Assembly (NCBI RefSeq): GCF_004137355.1 | Contig: NZ_SDVB01000216.1 | Location: 1 to 64,000, forward strand | Reading direction: 5' to 3' | Source: Ciceribacter ferrooxidans | Lineage (GTDB): Bacteria; Pseudomonadota; Alphaproteobacteria; Rhizobiales; Rhizobiaceae | Length of the DNA: 64,000 nt | In this document: positions 8,397 through 16,805 of the stretch, piece by piece | Layout of the letters: every line of letters begins with the position of its first letter | Numbering within the stretch: the stretch's first letter is position 1 | Translations under genes and position numbers: made by a program | Notes under the pieces: model-generated | What the model was told of the DNA's origin: nothing | Databases searched by the model: none | The model's input: the letters and a program-made list of their open reading frames with translations, nothing else

Positions 8397-9913
8397 GCTC
8401 CCCGGTTCTGGAAATCCTCGGCGTCAGCAAACGCTTCGGCGACAACCTCGCCAACGACGACATTTCGCTGACGCTCGAGCGAGGTGAGATCGTCGCGCTG
8501 CTCGGCGAGAACGGCGCCGGCAAGACGACGCTCATGAGCATTCTCTTCGGCCACTACGTGCCGGACAGCGGCCGTGTGTTGGTCGACGGTCGGGAACTGC
8601 CGCCGGGACGCCCCCGTGCGGCGATCCGCGCCGGAATCGGTATGGTGCATCAGCACTTCTCGCTGGCACCGAACCTGACGGTGCTCGAGAACGTCACGAC
8701 CGGCACGGAAAGCCTCTGGTCGTGGCGCTCACGCCGCGCCGAGGCGCGGGAGAAGCTTCTCGCGATCTCCCAGCGCTTTGGCCTCAGGGTTGACCCCGAT
8801 GCGCGGCTCGGCGACCTTTCTGTCGGCGAGCAGCAGCGCGTGGAAATCCTCAAAGCCCTCTACAACGATGCACGCATCCTCGTGCTCGACGAACCGACCG
8901 CAGTGCTGACGCAGATCGAGGCAGAACGGCTGTTTTCGACACTGAAGGACATGGCCGCGAACGGGCTCTCCCTGATCTTCATCTCCCACAAGCTGGACGA
9001 GGTGATGTCGACTGCAGACCGTGTCGTCGTGCTGCGTGGCGGACGCCGTATCGCCGAGCGGGTGACGGCTAAAACCAGCAAGGCGGAACTCGCCGAGCTC
9101 ATGGTGGGGCGCACCGTCACTCGACCGGTGCGCGAGCCGTCTACCCCGGGGGAGGTCGTGCTGGAGGCGGCCGCCATAACAGTGCGGACGGATGGGGTGG
9201 ACAGGCTCAAGTCCGTCGATTTCAGGCTCCGCGCCGGCGAGGTGCTTGGCGTTATCGGGGTTTCCGGCAACGGCCAGGCGGCTCTGGCGCAGTTGCTCTC
9301 CGGCACGTTGCCTAAAGCCTCCGGTGACCTTCTGCTGTTTGGCGCGCCCGTCGATGAGCTTTCCGTCGCGGACGTCATCGCCGCCGGCATCGGGCGCATC
9401 CCCGAGGACCGGAACAGGGAAGGCGTGATCGGCGAGATGGCGATATGGGAGAACGCCGTCCTCGAGCGGCTGGCGGTCTTCTCCCGTCGCGGGCTCGTCG
9501 ACCGGCAAGCAGGCATTGCGCTTGCGGGAAAGATCATCGAACAATTCGACGTGCGCGGCGGTACGCCGGCAAGCCGGACCCGGCTCCTCTCCGGGGGGAA
9601 CATGCAGAAGCTCATCCTCGGGCGCAACCTGATCAACCGGCCGCGCATCCTTCTTGCGGCGCAGCCGGCCCGCGGGCTGGACGAGGGTGCCGTCGCCGCC
9701 GTGCAGGAACGCATCCTGGAGGCTCGGCGGCAGGGAACGGCCGTTCTCCTGATCTCGGAGGATCTCGACGAGGTGATGGCGCTCGCCGACCGCATCCAGG
9801 CGATCGTCGGAGGTCGACTGTCGCCGCCGGTTTCCGCGGACGAGGTTTCTTCACGCAGGCTCGGCCTGATGATGGCCGGTGAATGGGAAAGCGAGGACGC
9901 CCATGCGATTTGA
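8393..9913 (+). CDS. BMP-type ABC transporter ATPase with two nucleotide-binding domains
   Basis: 506 residues; its ATG overlaps the amidase stop. Domain 1 (about 1-240) has Walker A GENGAGKTT, signature LSVGEQQRVEIL and Walker B ILVLDEPTAVL. Domain 2 (about 250-500) is degenerate: its Walker A region reads GVSGNGQAAL without the Lys, and its Walker B region reads LLAAQPARGLDE. This asymmetric layout is standard for the RbsA/YufO class serving sugar and nucleoside importers. It should energise the two permeases that follow. All three genes overlap by 4 to 11 bases, indicating tight coupling. Confidence 0.94.
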   Translation: MSSPVLEILGVSKRFGDNLANDDISLTLERGEIVALLGENGAGKTTLMSILFGHYVPDSGRVLVDGRELPPGRPRAAIRAGIGMVHQHFSLAPNLTVLENVTTGTESLWSWRSRRAEAREKLLAISQRFGLRVDPDARLGDLSVGEQQRVEILKALYNDARILVLDEPTAVLTQIEAERLFSTLKDMAANGLSLIFISHKLDEVMSTADRVVVLRGGRRIAERVTAKTSKAELAELMVGRTVTRPVREPSTPGEVVLEAAAITVRTDGVDRLKSVDFRLRAGEVLGVIGVSGNGQAALAQLLSGTLPKASGDLLLFGAPVDELSVADVIAAGIGRIPEDRNREGVIGEMAIWENAVLERLAVFSRRGLVDRQAGIALAGKIIEQFDVRGGTPASRTRLLSGGNMQKLILGRNLINRPRILLAAQPARGLDEGAVAAVQERILEARRQGTAVLLISEDLDEVMALADRIQAIVGGRLSPPVSADEVSSRRLGLMMAGEWESEDAHAI

Positions 9914-10952
9914 GCGGCGCGAACACAGACCTGCGGCGCTGGTGCTGGCGACACCGCTGATTGCGATTATTGCGGCGCTCTCGATCGCCGGCATTCTGAT
10001 CGCGGTCGCCGGCGCGCCGGTCATCGAGGCCTACTGGGGCATCCTCAAGGGGGCATTCGGCTCCAGACTTTCGGTGACGGAGACGCTGACGCGGGCGACC
10101 CCGCTCATCCTCACCGGTCTTGCCGCGGCCGTCGCCTTCCGCGCCCGCCTCTGGAACATCGGCGCGGAGGGCCAACTCTATCTCGGTGCCATCACCGTCG
10201 CCTGGGCGAGTTCGCAGATGTTCGGCGGCCTGTCGCCGGTGCTGCAGATCCCGTTGCTCTTCACGCTTGGCGCCTTGGCTGGCATGGTGCTCCTTCTTGT
10301 GCCGCTCTGGCTGCGGTTGCGGTTTTCCGTTGACGAGGTCGTGACGACGCTGCTCCTGAATTTCGTCGCCGTGCTTTTCGTCTCGATGCTGATCGATACG
10401 GTGCTCAAGGACCCAATGGCTTTCGGCTGGCCCCAATCGCAATCCGTGACCGACGAAGCGACGCTGCCGAAGCTTCTTGCTCGCTCGCGTCTCCATCTCG
10501 GCCTGCCGGTCGCGGTAGTGCTCGCCCTCGTGCTGCATTTCGTGCAGTCGCGTACCGTCTTCGGCATGCAGTCACGGGCAGCAGGGCTCAACCCGCAGGG
10601 CGCAGCCTTCGCAGGGGTTCCGATCGGGCGCACGCTGGTCGCCGTCGCATGTCTATCCGGCGGACTTGCTGGCCTCGCGGGTGCCGTGGAGGTGATGGGC
10701 GTGAAGGGCTACGTGACGACCGATCTCTCGCCCGGTTACGGCTATTCCGGCATTGTCGTCGCGATGCTTGCCAATCTCAGTCCTTTGGGCGTCGTGCTGG
10801 CCGCACTCTTCACGGCGAGCATGTTCGTCGGCGCGGACGGCATGAGCCGCAGCATGGGCATTCCGAGCTACATCGCCGACGTAATCGTGGCGCTCTCCCT
10901 GCTGACCATGCTGGTCGCCGTCTTCTTCACTCAATACAGGATCCGCCGATGA
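9903..10952 (+). CDS. BMP-type ABC transporter permease 1
   Basis: 349 residues from ATG 9903, overlapping the ATPase stop by 11 bases. Around nine hydrophobic helices are visible. The block RARLWNIGAEGQLYLGAI is the conserved loop of BPD_transp_2 permeases (YufP/RbsC class). It pairs with the next gene to form the inner-membrane channel of the BMP importer. The ATG used gives a basic N-terminus (MRFERREHR) before the first helix, as expected. Confidence 0.94.
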   Translation: MRFERREHRPAALVLATPLIAIIAALSIAGILIAVAGAPVIEAYWGILKGAFGSRLSVTETLTRATPLILTGLAAAVAFRARLWNIGAEGQLYLGAITVAWASSQMFGGLSPVLQIPLLFTLGALAGMVLLLVPLWLRLRFSVDEVVTTLLLNFVAVLFVSMLIDTVLKDPMAFGWPQSQSVTDEATLPKLLARSRLHLGLPVAVVLALVLHFVQSRTVFGMQSRAAGLNPQGAAFAGVPIGRTLVAVACLSGGLAGLAGAVEVMGVKGYVTTDLSPGYGYSGIVVAMLANLSPLGVVLAALFTASMFVGADGMSRSMGIPSYIADVIVALSLLTMLVAVFFTQYRIRR

Positions 10953-11893
10953 CGGAGATTCTCGACATCGTCGCGTCCGCCGGCCTCTGGACCGCGGTTC
11001 TCCGTATCTCCACGCCGCTGATCCTCGGGACGCTCGGGGCGCTGCTCTGCGAGCGTGCCGGCGTTCTCAACCTCGGCATTGAGGGCATCATGACCTTCGG
11101 TGCGATGATCGGCTGGCTCGCGGTCTATAACGGCGCGGATCTCTGGACCGGCTTTCTCGTCGCGGCGCTCGCCGGTGGGATGTTCGGCGCCCTGCATGCG
11201 GGGCTCACCGTCACGCTCGGCCTCTCACAGCACGTATCGGGGCTCGGTGTCACGCTCTTTGCCGCAAGCTTCAGCTACTACGTTTTCCGCCTCCTGGTAC
11301 CGGTCGCCGGTACACCGCCCACAACTGTTCCGTTTCAGCCGGTTTCGATTGAAGGTCTCAGCGACCTGCCGTTCATCGGACAGGCATTTTTTTCGCAGAC
11401 GCCGCCGACTTATCTCGCGATCCTGCTCGCGTTCGCGCTTGCCTATCTCTTCTTCCGTACGCCACTCGGCCTCGCGATCCGCATGACGGGCGAAAACCCG
11501 CATGCCGCAGAGGCGCAGGGCATCAATCCGATGGCCGTGCGCTACGGTGCCGTTATCGCAGGGAGTGCGCTGATGGGCATGGCGGGCGCTTTCCTCACGC
11601 TCTCCGCCTTCAACAGCTTCTTCCCGACGATGGTGCAGGGGCGCGGCTGGATCTGCATCGCGCTCGTCGTTTTCGCCTCCTGGCGCCCGGCGCGGGCGCT
11701 TATCGGCGCGCTGCTCTTCGCCTTCTTCGACGGTTTCCAGCTCCGCCTGCAGACGGTGCTGGGCGGCGCAGTTCCCTACCAGCTCTTCCTGATGATCCCC
11801 TATATCCTGTCGATTGCGGCGCTGGCGCTGACGGCCCGGCGCGCCCGCGTTCCACAGGCCCTGATGCAACCCTACCGGCGCGGCGAGCGCTGA
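10949..11893 (+). CDS. BMP-type ABC transporter permease 2
   Basis: 314 residues; its ATG overlaps the previous stop as ATGA. The conserved BPD_transp_2 segment here reads CERAGVLNLGIEGIMTFGAM, and RMTGENPHAAEAQGINP marks the cytoplasmic ATPase-contact loop. It is the second channel subunit (YufQ class). Ten to eleven hydrophobic stretches are seen. It is followed 16 bp later by the amidohydrolase gene, so transport and hydrolysis genes share one transcript. Confidence 0.94.
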   Translation: MTEILDIVASAGLWTAVLRISTPLILGTLGALLCERAGVLNLGIEGIMTFGAMIGWLAVYNGADLWTGFLVAALAGGMFGALHAGLTVTLGLSQHVSGLGVTLFAASFSYYVFRLLVPVAGTPPTTVPFQPVSIEGLSDLPFIGQAFFSQTPPTYLAILLAFALAYLFFRTPLGLAIRMTGENPHAAEAQGINPMAVRYGAVIAGSALMGMAGAFLTLSAFNSFFPTMVQGRGWICIALVVFASWRPARALIGALLFAFFDGFQLRLQTVLGGAVPYQLFLMIPYILSIAALALTARRARVPQALMQPYRRGER

Positions 11894-11909
11894 CACGACG
11901 AGGCTCACC

Positions 11910-13199
11910 ATGTTCGACCTGATCATCCGCAACGCCAACCTGCCAGACGGCTCGGAAGGTTTCGACATCGGCCTTGCCGGCGGCAGGATCGCCGCGATCG
12001 AAAAGCGCATCGACGCGACGGCCGGGGAGGAGATCGACGCGACGGGACGCCTCGTCAGTCCGCCGTTTTGCGATCCGCATTTCCACATGGATGCGACGCT
12101 CTCGCTCGGCCTGCCGCGCATGAACGTCTCCGGCACGCTTCTCGAAGGCATCGCCCTCTGGGGCGAGCTGCGGCCGCTGCTGACGAAAGAGGCGCTGGTC
12201 GAACGGGCGCTGCGTTACTGCGATCTCGCCGTCACCCAGGGCCTTCTCTTCATTCGCAGCCATGTCGACACCTCCGACCCGCGGCTGGTGACGGCCGAGG
12301 CCCTGATCGAGGTCAGGGAGCGGGTGAAACCCTATATCGAGCTGCAGCTCGTCGCCTTCCCTCAGGACGGATACTATCGCGCGCCCGAGGGCGAGAAATC
12401 GCTCGAACGCGCCCTCGACATGGGCCTCGACATCGTCGGCGGCATCCCGCATTTTGAACGAACGATGGAGGACGGGCGGCGCTCCCTCGAGGCGCTTTGC
12501 CGGATCGCCGCCGAGCGGGGGCTTCCCGTCGACATCCATTGCGACGAGACGGACGACCCGATGTCCCGCCATGTCGAGACCTTGGCTGCGGAGACGGTGC
12601 GTTACGGGCTGCAAGGGCGCGTTGCAGGCTCGCATCTCACCTCCATGCACTCCATGGACAATTATTATGTCTCCAAACTCATTCCGCTGATGGCGGAGGC
12701 CGAGATCAACGTCATCCCCAATCCGCTGATCAACATCATGCTGCAGGGTCGCCACGACACCTATCCGAAGCGCCGCGGCATGACGCGGGTGCGCGAACTG
12801 ATGGCCGCAGGTCTCAACGTCTCCTTCGGGCAGGACTGCATGATGGATCCCTGGTACGCGATGGGCTCGGCCGACATGCTGGAGGTCGGCCACATGGCGA
12901 TCCATGTGGCGCAGATGGGCGGCATCGAGGACAAGAAGCGGATCTACGAGGCGCTGACCGTCAATTCGGCGAGGACCATGGGCCTTGAAGGCTACGGCCT
13001 TGAGGTCGGCAACAGGGCCGATCTCGTCGTGCTGCAGGCCGCGGACGTCGTCGAAGCCTTGCGGCTCAAGCCGACGCGGCTCCTGGTGGTGAAGTGCGGC
13101 AAGGTCATCTCCCGTTCCGCACCACGTATCGGTGAACTCTTCCTCGAAGGCCGTCCGGCGAGCATCGACCCCGGCAGGGACTACGTTCCGCGTTCCTGA
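11910..13199 (+). CDS. Cytosine-deaminase-type amidohydrolase
   Basis: 429 residues of the amidohydrolase superfamily (COG0402). Metal and catalytic motifs seen in order: FCDPHFHMDATLSLG, DIHCDETDD, GSHLTSMHSMDN and GQDCMMDPWYAMGSADML. E. coli CodA has the same layout (HCDEIDD and a GHDDVFDPWY block). CodA-like enzymes deaminate cytosine, isoguanine or creatinine, and relatives act on triazines, so a cyclic amidine or imide is likely. The GQDC variation from the CodA GHDD loop suggests a different substrate. It lies inside the BMP importer operon with two other C-N hydrolases. Confidence 0.88.
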   Translation: MFDLIIRNANLPDGSEGFDIGLAGGRIAAIEKRIDATAGEEIDATGRLVSPPFCDPHFHMDATLSLGLPRMNVSGTLLEGIALWGELRPLLTKEALVERALRYCDLAVTQGLLFIRSHVDTSDPRLVTAEALIEVRERVKPYIELQLVAFPQDGYYRAPEGEKSLERALDMGLDIVGGIPHFERTMEDGRRSLEALCRIAAERGLPVDIHCDETDDPMSRHVETLAAETVRYGLQGRVAGSHLTSMHSMDNYYVSKLIPLMAEAEINVIPNPLINIMLQGRHDTYPKRRGMTRVRELMAAGLNVSFGQDCMMDPWYAMGSADMLEVGHMAIHVAQMGGIEDKKRIYEALTVNSARTMGLEGYGLEVGNRADLVVLQAADVVEALRLKPTRLLVVKCGKVISRSAPRIGELFLEGRPASIDPGRDYVPRS

Positions 13200-13285
13200 G
13201 CGACCGGCTTCTCGCCCCGCTTGCCGGCAGAGGAACCGGACGGGCGGCGAAGTGGTTCCGGCAGGAGCGAGGAGAGGATTGCCCG

Positions 13286-13864
13286 ATGCGCGTAGGAGCC
13301 TTCATCCACCTTTGCATCGACATGCAGGAGATGTTCAAGCAGCCGACTCCCTGGCACGTGCCGTGGATGGCACGAGTTGCCGATACGGTCGTCGAGGTGG
13401 CCGACCGCTTCAGCGAAAGGACGATCTTCACCCGGTTCATCCCGCCGCAGCAGCCGGATGTCATGTGGGGCATGTGGCGGCGCTACTACGAGAAGTGGCC
13501 GATGATGACGCGGGAGCATCTGGAGCCGGAACTCCTCCGTCTCGTGCCGGAACTCGGCCGCCTCGTCCCGCCCGCCCGCGTCTTCGACAAGGCGACATAC
13601 TCCCCCTGGTTCGACGGCAGCCTCGACTGGATGCTGAAAGGAGAACGGGTTTCGAGCCTCGTCATAACGGGCGGCGAGACGGATGTCTGCGTCCTGGCCA
13701 CCGTCCTCGGCGCGGTCGACCTCGGATACCACGTCGTGGTCCTCTCGGACGCCGTTTGCAGCGGCGCCGACGAGACGCATGACGCATCGCTCGAAGTGCT
13801 CGGCGAGCGCTTCTCCGTGCAGGTGGAGATATGCCGGACCGAGGCGTTCTTGTCGTCACTGTGA
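13286..13864 (+). CDS. Isochorismatase-family cysteine hydrolase
   Basis: 192 residues from ATG 13286 with GAGGAGAGG upstream. The catalytic triad of the family is present: Asp in CIDMQEMF, Lys in FDKATYSPWF and the nucleophilic Cys in ETDVCVLATVLGAV. Members hydrolyse N-carbamoyl compounds (N-carbamoylsarcosine), ureidoacrylate, biuret or nicotinamide. As the last gene of the BMP operon (86 bp gap) it could act after ring opening by the amidohydrolase. An N-carbamoylsarcosine-like or biuret-like step would fit the set, but this is inference. Confidence 0.88.
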   Translation: MRVGAFIHLCIDMQEMFKQPTPWHVPWMARVADTVVEVADRFSERTIFTRFIPPQQPDVMWGMWRRYYEKWPMMTREHLEPELLRLVPELGRLVPPARVFDKATYSPWFDGSLDWMLKGERVSSLVITGGETDVCVLATVLGAVDLGYHVVVLSDAVCSGADETHDASLEVLGERFSVQVEICRTEAFLSSL

Positions 13865-13925
13865 GAAGAGGCATTCCGACAGCGGCGGAGCCCGACGCTC
13901 GACCGGATATGGCTGAGGCCGGCAT

Positions 13926-13955
13926 TTGCAATAATAAGATATACAGCGTATATCT
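13926..13955 (+). promoter_or_regulatory. Promoter and operator of tacAT-like pair
   Basis: TTGCAA at 13926-13931 and TATATC at 13949-13954 are spaced by 17 bp. Overlapping the -10 is a perfect inverted repeat, AGATATAC at 13937-13944 and GTATATCT at 13948-13955, around AGC. Ribbon-helix-helix antitoxins such as TacA repress their own operon from such palindromes, so this is the likely autoregulatory site. Confidence 0.65.
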
Positions 13956-13988
13956 ACGCAACATAGAACAGGTGCTGAGGTAACGACA

Positions 13989-14273
13989 ATGACTGCAAAG
14001 ACCCAAACAGAAACTCGCACCAAACCGGTCCAGCTTCGTATCCGCACGGATATTTCGGACATGATCGACCAGGCCGCCAGAGCGCAGGGCAAGACGCGAT
14101 CCGACTTCATGATTGATGCCGCTCGCCGTGCTGCGGAAGATGCGCTTCTCGACAGGACACTCGTTCGTGTCGATGCTGAGAGCTTCCGGCATTATCTCGA
14201 TGTGCTCGATCAGTCGCCGGGCGGCGAGGGTTATACACGCCTGATGAATGCGCCCAAACCTTGGCAGTCGTGA
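13989..14273 (+). CDS. DUF1778 ribbon-helix-helix antitoxin (TacA-like)
   Basis: 94 residues. The N-terminal half, with PVQLRIRTDISDMIDQAARA and GKTRSDFMIDAARRAAED, is the DUF1778 DNA-binding fold. The C-terminal tail carries hydrophobic residues (SFRHYLDVLDQ) used in TacA-type antitoxins to cover the acetyltransferase active site. Its stop overlaps the start of the GNAT gene as TGATG. A palindromic operator lies just upstream. The pair is a type II toxin-antitoxin module of the TacAT/AtaRT class. Confidence 0.92.
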   Translation: MTAKTQTETRTKPVQLRIRTDISDMIDQAARAQGKTRSDFMIDAARRAAEDALLDRTLVRVDAESFRHYLDVLDQSPGGEGYTRLMNAPKPWQS

Positions 14274-14755
14274 TGCTGTCGGCACCGACGTTGCTTGTCG
14301 ACGGGCATAATCTCGATCTTTTCGACAGTGGCCACGATATCCTCGATGAGTGGCTGCGACGGCGTGCTCGTGCCAATCAGGTCAGCGGCGCATCCCGGAC
14401 CTATGTCATCTGCGAAGATGGCTGCGTCATTGGCTATTACAGCCTCTCGTCCGGTGCACTCGCTGTTGGCGAGGCGCCGGGGTCGCTACGCCGTAACATG
14501 CCGAATCCTATTCCTATGGCCATCCTCGGTCGACTGGCGGTTGACAGGGCGTGGCAGGGAAGAGGACTCGGCGCGGCGCTGCTTCAGGATGCGGCGCTTC
14601 GGGCCGGCCAGGCGGCGCATATCATGGGTATCCGTGGTATCCTCGTCCACGCCCTCTCTGAGGAGGCTAAGGCCTTCTACGAGCATTATGGCTTTGTCGC
14701 GGCGCCACAGCAGCCTATGACGCTCGTCCTGTCGTTGAGGAGGGATGGCTCGTAA
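14273..14755 (+). CDS. GNAT acetyltransferase toxin (TacT-like)
   Basis: 160 residues from ATG 14273, which overlaps the antitoxin stop; a TTG at 14261 would add four residues. The acetyl-CoA loop reads RLAVDRAWQGRGLGAALLQD and the C-terminal EEAKAFYEHYGFVAAP is typical of the TacT/AtaT group, with the catalytic Tyr in the YEHYGF block. These toxins acetylate the amino group of charged tRNAs and block translation. Its partner encodes the DUF1778 antitoxin. The complete motifs suggest an active toxin. Confidence 0.9.
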   Translation: MLSAPTLLVDGHNLDLFDSGHDILDEWLRRRARANQVSGASRTYVICEDGCVIGYYSLSSGALAVGEAPGSLRRNMPNPIPMAILGRLAVDRAWQGRGLGAALLQDAALRAGQAAHIMGIRGILVHALSEEAKAFYEHYGFVAAPQQPMTLVLSLRRDGS

Positions 14756-14842
14756 GCCGCGCGATGAGACATCCGGTTGGCCGCGGGGGAGCGGCAACAC
14801 GTCGCGGGCGCAGGCCGGTGCGGCTCCACCTTTTTCATTGAT

Positions 14843-14909
14843 TTGCGCTGGATCAAAGATGACTGTTTAAGTATGGTATTCATTGTCGCGGCGAATGCAA
14901 GTCATTCGC
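14843..14909 (+). promoter_or_regulatory. ftrABCD promoter region with Fur-box-like dyad
   Basis: A 19-bp dyad at 14891-14909 has arms GCGAATG and CATTCGC with the 5-nt centre CAAGT. Its 7-5-7 layout and core (AATG and CATT) parallel the classical Fur box GATAATGATAATCATTATC, agreeing at 12 of 19 positions. A weak promoter, TTGCGC at 14843-14848 with TTTAAG at 14866-14871, lies before it, and the ftrA start is 30 bp after it. A Fur/Irr-type regulator binding here would repress iron uptake when iron is plentiful. Confidence 0.5.
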
Positions 14910-14939
14910 AACAGTGTCGAACGAGCACAAGGGACAATG

Positions 14940-15494
14940 ATGAGACATCTTCGCCGAGCCGGGAGATCCGGCGCAGTCGCCGGCCTTCTTCTTCTCTCCG
15001 TATCGGCGGTCGCTGCCGCGGAATACCCGATCGGGGAGCCGCAGTCCGGCGGCGGGCTCGAGATTGCAGCGGTCTATCTGCAGCCGATCGAGATGGACCC
15101 GCCGGGCATGATGCGTCCCGCAGCCGACTCCGACATCCATCTCGAGGCGGATATCCACGCGCTTGCCGACAATCCGAACGGCTTTGCCGAAGGTGAGTGG
15201 GTGCCGTATCTCGTGGTCGACTACGAACTGACCAAGGCCGACACCGGCGAGGCAATCTCTGGCCGAATGATGCCGATGGTCGCGAGCGACGGCCCGCACT
15301 ACGGCGACAACGTGAAGATATCCGGCATGGGTAATTACCGGCTGAGGCTGACCGTTTCTCCGCCCGACAAGGATCCGATGGGCCATTTCGGCCGCCATAC
15401 CGACAAGGAGACCGGCGTCGCCGCCTGGTTTTCTCCCGTCACCACCGAATACACCTTCACCTTCGCCGGCACCGGCAAGAAGGGTTCCTACTGA
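14940..15494 (+). CDS. ftrA: Periplasmic P19-type Fe2+ transport protein
   Basis: 184 residues from the second of two adjacent ATGs (14937 and 14940); AAGGG lies better spaced for the second. A signal peptide of about 32 residues ends VAAAEYP. The mature protein is the FetP/P19 family (COG3470), with EYPIGEPQSGGGLEIAAVYL, metal-binding His and Met residues in the DIHLEADIHAL and ISGRMMPMVASDGPHYGDN blocks, and FGRHTDKETGVAAWF. P19 proteins bind copper and iron and help deliver Fe2+ to the Ftr1-type permease. It begins the four-gene ftr operon described in Brucella and Bordetella. Confidence 0.92.
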   Translation: MRHLRRAGRSGAVAGLLLLSVSAVAAAEYPIGEPQSGGGLEIAAVYLQPIEMDPPGMMRPAADSDIHLEADIHALADNPNGFAEGEWVPYLVVDYELTKADTGEAISGRMMPMVASDGPHYGDNVKISGMGNYRLRLTVSPPDKDPMGHFGRHTDKETGVAAWFSPVTTEYTFTFAGTGKKGSY

Positions 15495-15551
15495 CGAGAC
15501 GGCGCCGTCGGGGAACCACCTGTTCCCCGCCTCGCTTCGCAAGGAGACAAG

Positions 15552-15896
15552 ATGCGATCGAACAGACTGACGCCGCTGCTGCTGGCTGCCCTTCTCGCGG
15601 CACCCGCCGCGGCGCACGCTGGGGACCCGGCGACTTTCGTCCTCGAAATGCAAGACGGTGTCCTCACCCCCGCACGGATCGAGATACCGGCCGGAACCGA
15701 GGTCAAGATCATCCTGCGCAACACCGGGACGACGCCGGCCGAGTTCGAGAGCCTGCGCCTGCGCAAGGAGAAGGTGCTGGCGCCGGGTGCGGAATCCTTC
15801 GTCGTCATCCGCAAGGCCTCGCCGGGCGAATATCCCTTCTATGACGAATTCCACATGGACAAGGGCCAGGGCGTCATCATTGCGCGCCAGGACTGA
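15552..15896 (+). CDS. ftrB: Periplasmic cupredoxin-like protein of Fe2+ uptake
   Basis: 114 residues with a signal peptide ending AAAHAGD. The remainder is a Cupredoxin_1 domain: FVLEMQDGVLTPARIEIPAG, then NTGTTPAEFESL and a C-terminal FYDEFHMDKGQG carrying the likely His/Met metal ligands. In FtrABCD systems FtrB is the copper oxidase-like partner that prepares Fe2+ taken over from FtrA for the permease. Spacing of 57 bp from ftrA and 72 bp to ftrC, all in one direction, supports an operon. Confidence 0.9.
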   Translation: MRSNRLTPLLLAALLAAPAAAHAGDPATFVLEMQDGVLTPARIEIPAGTEVKIILRNTGTTPAEFESLRLRKEKVLAPGAESFVVIRKASPGEYPFYDEFHMDKGQGVIIARQD

Positions 15897-15968
15897 GACG
15901 CATCAGACGGGGGTGGCGGACCGTTCCGCCGCCCGACATCTTCCTCCCACCGGAACAGACAGCCGATC

Positions 15969-16805
15969 ATGTTCGTACAAACCTTCTTCATCGTCTGGCG
16001 CGAAAGCATCGAGGCCCTCCTCGTGGTCGGCATCCTGCATGCCTGGCTCCGCCACAACGGAACCGGGCGCGGCGCGACGGCCTATCTCTGGGGCGGCGTC
16101 GCGGCCGGTATTGTCGGCGCGGGCCTGCTCTCGGTTGTGCTGATGCGCTTCGGCGCGGTCCTGGCGCCGGAAGGGCAGGACTGGTTCCAGGCCGGACTGA
16201 TCCTCGCTGCCTGCGCCCTGATCGTGCAGATGGTGTTCTGGATGCGCCGCCATGGCCGCACGCTCAAACGCGACCTGGAACAGGGACTGTCGGAAAGCCT
16301 GCGCAAGGGCAACCTCTGGGGCATCTTCGCGGTGGCGGCGATCGCCGTGATGCGAGAAGGCGCCGAGACGGTGATCTTCCTGCAGGGCGCAATCGCCTCC
16401 GCTGCCGGAGCCGGAGGAGAGATCGCCATCGGGATCGTGTCTGCCGTCCTTGCTGCAGGCCTGACCTATTCGCTGCTGCAGCTCGGCGGACGCTATCTGT
16501 CCTGGCGGCTGTTCTTTCGCTTGACCGAGACGATGCTGTTGCTGCTCGCCTCCGCGCTGCTGGTGACCGGAACCGGCTATCTCGTCTCTCTCGGCCTGCT
16601 GCCCTATTCCGAGCCGCTCTGGGATACCTCGTTCCTGCTCGACGACATGACCCGCCTCGGCGGTATCGTCGCCGGCCTCACCGGATACCGGGCAATGCCC
16701 GACGCAGTGACGGTCGCGACCTGGGTCGTCTTCTGGAGCGGGATCGTGCTCGCGTTCCGAATGCAGGCGCGGCAGTCGAGACCCGTGGTGCAGGCTTCGG
16801 CATGA
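15969..16805 (+). CDS. ftrC: Ftr1-family iron permease
   Basis: 278 residues with seven hydrophobic segments. Both iron-binding REGxE-type motifs are visible: VWRESIEALLVV at the N-terminus (a Ser variant) and VMREGAETVIFL in the fourth helix. The family (yeast Ftr1p, EfeU) carries iron across the inner membrane after oxidation. The gene overlaps ftrD by 4 bases. The N-terminal motif RESIE instead of REGLE is common in the FtrC branch. Confidence 0.93.
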   Translation: MFVQTFFIVWRESIEALLVVGILHAWLRHNGTGRGATAYLWGGVAAGIVGAGLLSVVLMRFGAVLAPEGQDWFQAGLILAACALIVQMVFWMRRHGRTLKRDLEQGLSESLRKGNLWGIFAVAAIAVMREGAETVIFLQGAIASAAGAGGEIAIGIVSAVLAAGLTYSLLQLGGRYLSWRLFFRLTETMLLLLASALLVTGTGYLVSLGLLPYSEPLWDTSFLLDDMTRLGGIVAGLTGYRAMPDAVTVATWVVFWSGIVLAFRMQARQSRPVVQASA

